A DNA stretch of 64,000 nucleotides from NCBI RefSeq assembly GCF_032854445.1, contig NC_088302.1, forward strand, positions 34,691,979 to 34,755,978. The letters are read 5' to 3'. Positions within the stretch are counted from its first letter, which is position 1. Each line of letters starts with the position of its first letter. The stretch comes from Liolophura sinensis (Eukaryota > Mollusca > Polyplacophora > Chitonida > Chitonidae). A model generated the notes under the pieces. That model searched no databases. It worked only from the letters and a program-made list of their open reading frames with translations, and had not been told where the DNA came from. Of this stretch, positions 57,280 through 64,000 are shown one piece after another. Both the position numbers and the translations under genes were made by a program.

Positions 57280-58840
57280 ATGTATATTTAGACATTTTGT
57301 GTATTCTAGAGCAAACTATCATCATCTCTGAAAAAGTGCAGAGCCCACTGTAAATTTCTTTTGATGAATGAGCAGGTACAGGTGTCACAATAGTCCTGTC
57401 AATCAAGCGTTTGTCTTATTATTAATATCATTTTTTTTTCTTCATTTTAACGAGGTACAAAGGTTAAGTAAAGATTGTTGTGTAAAAATGTTTTGAGCTA
57501 TGTAGTGCTCTTGGAGACAAAATCATGATAGACACATGATAGAGCTGTAGAGATCAAGAGGCCAGTGTTTAGCCAAAAGTACATATATGTGTTTTTCTTC
57601 ACTATTTTGTATAATTATGAGCGGATGTAGACTTTGTTTTGTGGTGCGCCACAGCCTTTATTAGTGAGGTTGAGCATCCAGATATTAAAATAGCATTCTG
57701 TAAAATATGGAAAAAAAATGAAAATAATTAACATAAAGCAATGTTCCTTCCTGTCTTTTACAGACGTTTTTGCTTCTTGAAGTAATCACCAGGAAAATAG
57801 TAGACATCATGATTAAAACTGGTCAGTGTCATAATGAACACCATCCCTCCCAGAAGGCATTTTTAAAACGATATTTAATACGATTCAATGTTTCAGTTAT
57901 ATTCAAACTGTTTCAATGACTTTACCATGTTAAGTTTATCAAGAGGTATAACTTTGTTCCTTTGATTAGGAACCTTAAAAGTAATATTTGGTATAATAAA
58001 TGTGTAAATTAAAAAAGTATGTAAATGGTAAAAGTCATTGTGGGCTTAGTACATTTTTTTTTTTCTCAGATAATTCATTACATTTATTGTTTCAAATCTG
58101 AAAATGACAAATGCTCTTTAGCCCTACAGGGTTAGTCTCACTAGCACAGTTTAGTGTTGAACATCTTCTGATGAACCATCCAAACATGCTGGTTTTGTGG
58201 TTTTGAAGTTTATGTTCATACTGTGATAGAGTATCCCGTATAACATATATAAATAAGTATTCATTGGTCGTAAACCAGATAAGCTCCATTTGTCCCTAAT
58301 TAAATCTGAAGGAACACCATAGAAACACCTTCATGTCCTTTATATGTGTATATGGGGTCCAGCTTATGTTCATATGATTGATGACACATAGTATGGTAGT
58401 TTTTTTGGGCCATGTTTTAAGGTATCAACTAAGGACTTAACTCAGGATGGTAATTAATTTCACGTTGTTAATACATGTATGCCAGATTATCACCACAAGG
58501 CATTGGCTCTCGTTAGGCTTTGGGTGAATTGTTTTCAGTTCAGTGTGAATTAAGTTTGTCCAGTCTGAACACTCTGTGTGTGATCTTTGTCTACATTCAA
58601 GTATGATTTTGAAATTCAGCGGTTGTCGGGTACATTCAAGCAAAGTGACTCCACAGTATAGGTATAATAAAAAGACGTACAGCATAGAGAGTAAAATCAT
58701 GCCAAGCAACCACAACAGGGTGATAGCTGGCAAATTATCACACAAATTAACCGCTGAAATAAGGCCTCCTGTCAGTATAATACTTCAGTCAAGGTTTTAT
58801 TTGGACTGTTCATGTAAATGCACAAATCATAGCACCTTAG
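57280..58840. other. Intergenic, no gene recognised
   Basis: The opposing frames at 58437-58851 lack any domain or splice support. No repeat family was recognised. Confidence 0.35.
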
Positions 58841-58849
58841 ATGTCCCCT

Positions 58850-58990
58850 GACACCATATGGCCTAAGCAGAATTAGGTTAAAAAAGAATACAATGATGTT
58901 AATTGCAAGTTATTAGACATTACTGGTCTAGAATTACTCAGAATGCTTTGCTATCATCACATTTAACATACAATCAAATTAAAACAACAC
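58850..58990 (-). repeat. R-II repeat fragment, reverse strand
   Basis: Its reverse complement reads TATGTTAAATGTGATGATAG..CTTGCAATTAACATCATTGT..AACCTAATTCTGCTTAGGCC, matching 40870-40995. Confidence 0.65.
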
Positions 58991-59135
58991 AAAGGGACAT
59001 TTTAAAAAAGTTACTTCTAACTGGGAAGAAATTTCTGGATTATCCGCTCCCATGGAGACCATAAATTGCACTGTCTTGCCTCCGTTGAAGAACAGTCACC
59101 AATATGGCATCCCAATCTGTATGCATGTCGCATAT

Positions 59136-60372
59136 GAAAAAGTTCTTCATTAACTTGGTTATGGTTTGCCCCCAGGATCCCCTACTCCTCTACCCATAAA
59201 GTTGGCTCATTGTCAGGGTGAAGAAAGTTCTTCATTAACTTGGTTTTGGTTTACCCCAGTGTCCTCTATTCAGCCACCCATAAAGCTGACTGCCATTGTC
59301 AGAGTAAAGAAAGTTCTTCATTAACTTGGTTATAGTTTACCCCAGTGTCCCCTATTCATCCACCCATAAAGCTGACTGCCATTGTCAAAGTGAAGAAAGT
59401 TCTTCATTAACTTGGTTATGGTTTACCTCAGTGTCCCCTATTCAGCCACCCATAAAGCTGACTGCCATTGTCAAAGTGAAGAAAGTTCTTCATTAACTTG
59501 GTTGTGGTTTACCCTAGTGTCCTCTATTCATCCACCCATAAAGCTGACTGCCATTGTCAAAGTGAAGAACGTTCTTCATTAACTTGGTTGTGATTTACCC
59601 CAGGATCCCCTATTCAACCACCCATAAAGCTGACTGCCATTGTCAGAGTGAAGTAAGTTCTTCATTAACTTGATTGTGGTTTACACTAGAATCCTGTATT
59701 TATCCACCCTTAAAGCTGACTGCTATTGTTAAAGTGAACAAAGTTCATTAACTTGGTTGTGGTTTACGCCAGTGTCCCCTATTCATCCACCCATAAAGCT
59801 GACTGCCATTGTCAAAGTGAACAAAATTCTTCATTAACTTGGTTATGGTTTACCCCAGTGTCCCCTATTCAACCACCCATAAAGCTGACTGCCATTGTCA
59901 CAGTGAAGAAAGTTCTTCATTAACTTGATTGTGGTTTACACTAGGATCCTGTATTTATCCACCCTTAAAGCTGACTGCTATTGTTAAAGTGAACAAAGTT
60001 CATTAACTTGGTTGTGGTTTACGCCAGTGTCCCCTATTCATCCACCCATAAAGCTGACTGCCATTGTCAAAGTGAACAAAATTCTTCATTAACTTGGTTA
60101 TGGTTTACCCCAGTGTCCCCTATTCATCCACCCATAAAGCTGACTGCCATTGTCAGAGTGAAGAAAGTTCTTCATTAACTTGATTGTGGTTTACACTAGG
60201 ATCCTGTATTTATCCACCCTTAAAGCTGACTGCTATTGTTAAAGTGAACAAAGTTCATGAACTTGGTTGTGGTTTACGCCAGTGTCCCCTATTCATCCAC
60301 CCATAAAGCTGACTGCCATTGTCAAAGTGAACAAAATTCTTCATTAACTTGGTTGTGGTTTACCCCAGTGTC
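59136..60372 (+). repeat. 86-bp minisatellite with 255-bp higher-order repeat, about 14 units, derived from a SINE-C tail
   Basis: Unit: GAAGAAAGTTCTTCATTAAC, TTGGTTATGGTTTACCCCAG, TGTCCCCTATTCATCCACCC, ATAAAGCTGACTGCCATTGT, CAAAGT. The variant TTACACTAGRATCCTGTATT recurs at 59681, 59936 and 60191, exactly 255 bp apart (two 86-mers and one 83-mer). The unit is collinear with the SINE-C tail at 34040-34140 and 50640-50740 (AAAGTTCWTCA..GGTTTA..CC..CCACCCTTAAAACTGACTGCC). Confidence 0.93.
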
Positions 60373-60375
60373 AGT

Positions 60376-60586
60376 GGCCGATTCCACAAGGTCGTTTCTG
60401 ACTTCAGTCAAAATTTAAAACCTCCTTACGATGCTTAATTTTTGATGGTGTAAGTTGAAATTGGAACATATTTGTCATAAGATACCATTGCTGAGATGGA
60501 CAAAAGTTTAATTTCTAAAGCCCAAAAATAAACTCTAAGGTCTTATTTCAAATTTTGACTTATGTCAGACTCGTTCTGCTAAGGGG
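60376..60586. mobile_element. Small MITE (about 210 bp)
   Basis: The left end GGCCGATTCCACAAGGTCGT, then TCTGACTTCAGTCAAAATTT is mirrored at the right by AAATTTTGACTTATGTCAGA, then CTCGTTCTGC. No coding capacity. It abuts the end of the 86-bp minisatellite. Confidence 0.7.
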
Positions 60587-61194
60587 TCTCTCTCACCTCA
60601 GATAATGTGCCAATCTACGGGATATTTATAATTTTGTATGTAGGCTGAATTGTTGTTTTATTCATCAGTACATGTACATGTATGTCAGAAAGTGTCAAAG
60701 ATGACACCTAAAATTTACAAAATTTAAAAAAGGTGTGTTCCACATATCTGTATTACAGTACATGTAAGTACATATGTGTTTATCCTGTCACCACCTCAAA
60801 CTGTAAACATTTATATTTAAAATTAAGAATAGTTTGTCTTAACAGTTTTTTTTTATTACATTCGAGCATGTAAATGCTAATTGTATTACTTGATGTAATG
60901 ATACTTGTTAATATTAATTAATAGGCGTTGTGATTTCTTTGTGCAGCTATTTTTAACTGTCTGTGGATGGGCATTTCTCAGCTCGCCTTATTGTTTTCAG
61001 AAAATTAGATTTAAAAAAAAATTATAATGCAGAACAAAGTCGCATGAAATTTTCTTCTGTCTAAAAGCAGGCTCAATGGTTAGGTAGGGTTATACAGGTT
61101 AAAAGTGAGCAACTTTTCTTACCTTAAAATTTAACCTCAGAATTTTCTCCACAAATGGGACCGTAAAATCTTCCCACCACGAGTTATAAAATTT

Positions 61195-61360
61195 TTACGG
61201 CAATCTTGTTCCCCTCTTCTTGCCCCATTCCCCCTTCTAGCCCCATTCCTTCCTCTGTGCCCAATCCTTGTCTATTCCCAATCCCCTCTTCATGCGCAAT
61301 CCCCCCCCCCCCCCCCCCTCCGTGGCCAATCCTCCCTCTGTGTCCAATCCCCCTCGCTTT
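61195..61360 (+). repeat. C-rich degenerate repeat with 18-C run
   Basis: Repeats of a short unit like CTCTGTGCCCAATCC or CTTCATGCGCAATCCCC, with poly(C) at 61301-61318. A second homopolymer (poly T then G) lies at 61591-61615. Confidence 0.85.
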
Positions 61361-61654
61361 TGTGTAAGTGAAAAATTGTTGAGTACATCAGCTAAAAGCA
61401 CCTACCAAATAAATACATGTAAATAAAAGTATTCTAATGACACACAGGCTGGGTGTGTTTTCAGTTTATGACAAACTCAAAACCCTAAGGAATAGTGTAT
61501 TCCATTCTTAATTTTGGCTGACAAATGAAGGCAAATATTTTGACTAAAATATCTTAGTTACAGGTAAAATACAGTGTTTTTGTTGTGTGCGTTTTTTTTT
61601 TTTTGGGGGGGGGGTGTTTTTGTGAACCCACAGTAGCAAGAATTGAAAAGATTT

Positions 61655-61937
61655 TAATTGATTTGATTGGTGTTTTACGCCGTACTCAAGAATATTTCAC
61701 TTATACGACAGCGGCCAGCATTATGGTGGGAGGAAACCAGGCACAGCCCGGGGGAAACCCACGACCTTCTGCAGGTTGCTGACAGACCTTCCGCAGGTTG
61801 CTGACAGACCTTCCCACATCATGCTGAAGAGGAAGCCAGTGTGAGCTGGACTTGAACTCACAGCGACCACATTGGTGAGAGACTCCTGGGTCATTATGCT
61901 GTGCTAGCACGCTAACCAAATGAGCCACAGAGGCCCC
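61655..61937 (-). repeat. SINE-A, full-length, reverse strand, with internal 22-bp duplication
   Basis: Inverted tail GGTGTTTTACGCCGTACTCA, body and inverted head GCTAACCAAATGAGCCACAG. The segment GCAGGTTGCTGACAGACCTT is present twice in tandem (from 61771 and 61793). Confidence 0.93.
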
Positions 61938-62559
61938 GAAGTGTTGCGTTTAAATTGTTGTCAACAACACAATTATTCCAGATCTAGAAGTAAGTGCAAT
62001 GTATGCTTGCCTAGGAACCCTTAGACGTGGTATGGAAAACAATTACAGCAGTGTTTATACATGTGTGTTATCTGTTTTATTGTGGATACTATGCAGTCAT
62101 CTGGCTTTTTGTTAATCAGATTGTATGCACTTGACCTGGGGGCACCTGGAAGATATTTTACATCTGCCTCAGAATATCTGATTTACATCTTGACGAAAAA
62201 AGTCCCTAGGTGTCCAGTCAGATTGTGACCAACAAAAAAAGGAAGAAAATGTGGCGTTCAGTGACCTATAATGCTTTTTTTCCACCTATTTATGGTTTGT
62301 TTGAAAAGTTTAGGTTTCCTTTCACTAATGAGAAATACACTGTGTACATGCAGGAAAATCATAACACAGATCAATGATTAGAGATAAAGGTGGACCTGAC
62401 AATGGGTTGCGCACACCTTGAAGGTAGTTGTACAAAAAATTTGTGAAGGTTGAGCGACCGCAGTCTTATCCAGTTAATACCTAGGTGAAGTGATAGACCT
62501 CATAGCCTGCAGCAAGTAGCGTTAGTTGTGGTGAAGTGCTGGCTATTCTTGACTGTTGT

Positions 62560-63100
62560 TAATTACACTGGGAGGGGAGTAGGGGGGGCCTGATTATTTC
62601 TGTCTGTGGCACAGGCCCACGACAGCGTCAACCGTCGCCTGTTTCTGTCAGAAATCTGATTGGCCGTGCATATCTGTGCCCTTAATGAGAATGTAGTGGA
62701 GCTTATAGAGAGAGTGGTCTTGCAGTGCAAAGCTCCTAGCCGTTCAGTCTAGTGGACTCACCCCCCGCAGGTGCAGACTCTGTCAGTAGGACCTGAAACT
62801 CACAGCAGTTTTACTCAGTTGCCGACTGTAGACTGGATGCACCTGTAAGGGGCTGCTGATCTCTATGTTTTTCTTCGTGACATACAGACTGACTTTGAAG
62901 GCTAGCTGCTATGTCACCTCATTGGTATACCTGCTGTAGCTGACAGTAGCCAGGAGCTAGTTTAGTAGGAGAGTGAACAAGTTTCTTGAGTTTGTGGGAC
63001 AGTGTGTAACTTGTGGACTGAACACCCTGTACTTTAGGGTGTAAGCGGGGAGAGGGGTGAGGAGCGGTGAAGCAGATCTGGTCTTCGCACCTCACTCATC
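62560..63100 (+). promoter_or_regulatory. Likely promoter and 5'UTR of the gene starting at 63101
   Basis: G-rich GGGAGGGGAGTAGGGGGGGC at 62571, an inverted CCAAT box (CTGATTGGCC) near 62657, then less AT-rich sequence up to the start codon with no close TATA box. The composition change from the surrounding intergenic DNA and the first coding exon directly downstream support a promoter plus long 5'UTR. Confidence 0.45.
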
Positions 63101-63130
63101 ATGATGGGAACATTGAAAGCTGTCAAGAAG
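63101..63130 (+). CDS. First coding exon of an unidentified gene (MMGTLKAVKK), continues beyond the window
   Basis: ATG at 63101 (context CTCATCATGATGG, with a second ATG directly following) opens ten codons, MMGTLKAVKK, ending exactly at AAG/GTAGGC, a good donor in phase 0. The next exon would lie past 64000, since I see none in the remaining 870 bp. Ten residues are too few to name the product. Confidence 0.45.
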
Positions 63131-63237
63131 GTAGGCCAACTATACAGTGAAGCCTCATAACCAACTTCTCTCTTTTGTACTGTTAAATGTTTGCATGCCC
63201 CAGTGCAAAAATATACATGTGTTGTATTGGGGCATTA

Positions 63238-63491
63238 GTGGCCATTAGTTAGCGCGCTAGCGCAGCGTAATGACCCAGAAGTCTCTCACCAATGCTGTCG
63301 CTGTGAGTTCAAGCCCAGCTCATGCTGGCTTTCTCTCCGGCCGGACATGGGAAGGTCTGTCAACAACCTGCAGATGGTCGTGAGTTTCCCCTAGGCTGTG
63401 CCCGGTTTCTTCCCACCATAATGCTGGCCGCCGTCATATAAGTGAAATATTCTTGAGTATGGTGTAAAACACCAATCAATAAATAAATAAA
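63238..63491 (+). repeat. SINE-A, full-length apart from a damaged head
   Basis: GTTAGCGCGCTAGCGCAGCG, B box GAGTTCAAGCCCAG, body and (AAAT)n tail. The 13-bp target duplication has one mismatch: TATTGGGGCATTA at 63225-63237 and TATTTGGGCATTA at 63492-63504. It lies in the presumed first intron of the gene starting at 63101. Confidence 0.92.
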
Positions 63492-64000
63492 TATTTGGGC
63501 ATTAAGAATGGTATGGATGAAGGTTTTCAACCACAAAGTTGGCCGTCCATGCCAATTGAGTTTGGGATTACTCAAACTCCAATTATACGCCCTCATGTAT
63601 AAAGGTTACATGTGTTATAAAGGGTGTATATAACTTGCACCAGAAGTTCAGCAGTGATATATATGTACATATAAATTAAGGCTATATCAGTACATGTATG
63701 TGACTTCAGACTGTTTGATATACATGTAATAGAAGCCAGTTGTTATACATCTTGGTATAAATATATGTGCATACTTTTATTATTGCCAGAGGTATAGCTG
63801 TTCACAACACACCCATTAACATGCTGAACCTGCCCTCAGACTGTACACATGATATGAAAACTACTTACGGGAAAAGCTGAATTTAAGAACACAATGAACT
63901 TAACCAGAAACCTCAGCACTAAAACCGTTACCTGTAAAGTAAGGAAGATTCTCCATAGACAGTTTTCTGGGATCACTGGTGTGTCTGGCTGACGGTTTGT

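Noticed and set aside
58437-58851. Overlapping opposite-strand frames of about 100 codons
   Set aside because: No domain, no conservation signal visible and no splice support. Likely chance.

Overview
The window is animal (metazoan) genomic DNA. It has AT-rich non-coding sequence, spliced genes with ordinary GT-AG introns, and several families of tRNA-derived SINEs, MITEs, minisatellites and LINE relics. A gastropod or other mollusc is the best guess. The main reasons are the SINE tail with a (TCAC)n-like end and the hairpin-tailed repeat near 14.3 kb, both of which I recall from abalone and other molluscan sequence. That is recollection plus inference, not a database result. There is no bacterial-style operon, CRISPR array or phage content.

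Layout. 0.4-1.9 kb: a dead but structurally complete Tc1-like transposon. 3.4-7.9 kb (+): the last five recognisable exons of an SLC5-family sodium/solute symporter. 8.06-11.6 kb: a 32-bp minisatellite with a 919-bp higher-order repeat, starting about 120 bp after the SLC5 stop. 16.9-21.9 kb (+): a complete nine-exon gene for a perilipin-like lipid-droplet protein of 485 aa. 24.6-27.2 kb: LINE relics and tandem repeats. 27.2-34.4 kb (+): an SLC26 (SulP) anion-transporter pseudogene that keeps its introns but carries frameshifts, stops and missing exons. 35.5-37.9 kb (-): a candidate small three-exon gene of unknown function with a GC-rich first exon. It encloses a 48-bp minisatellite that is accidentally open in one frame. 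38-62 kb: almost entirely interspersed repeats, MITEs, a foldback element and an 86-bp minisatellite derived from a SINE tail. I found no convincing gene there. 62.5-63.13 kb (+): a promoter and 5'UTR-like region ending in a short first coding exon (MMGTLKAVKK) of a gene that continues past the window.

The genes have no evident joint pathway. The common theme is repeat activity acting on gene structure: two SINEs landed within a few bases of functional splice acceptors (SLC5 and perilipin), a minisatellite expanded directly behind a gene, and SLC26 decayed in place. In this annotation SINE-A is the family with the AAAT tail, SINE-B the family whose tail contains GACTGAAAAATTGTTAAGT, and SINE-C the family with the AAAGTTCTTCA..ACTGCC tail. 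R-I and R-II are unclassified interspersed repeats. All are working names.
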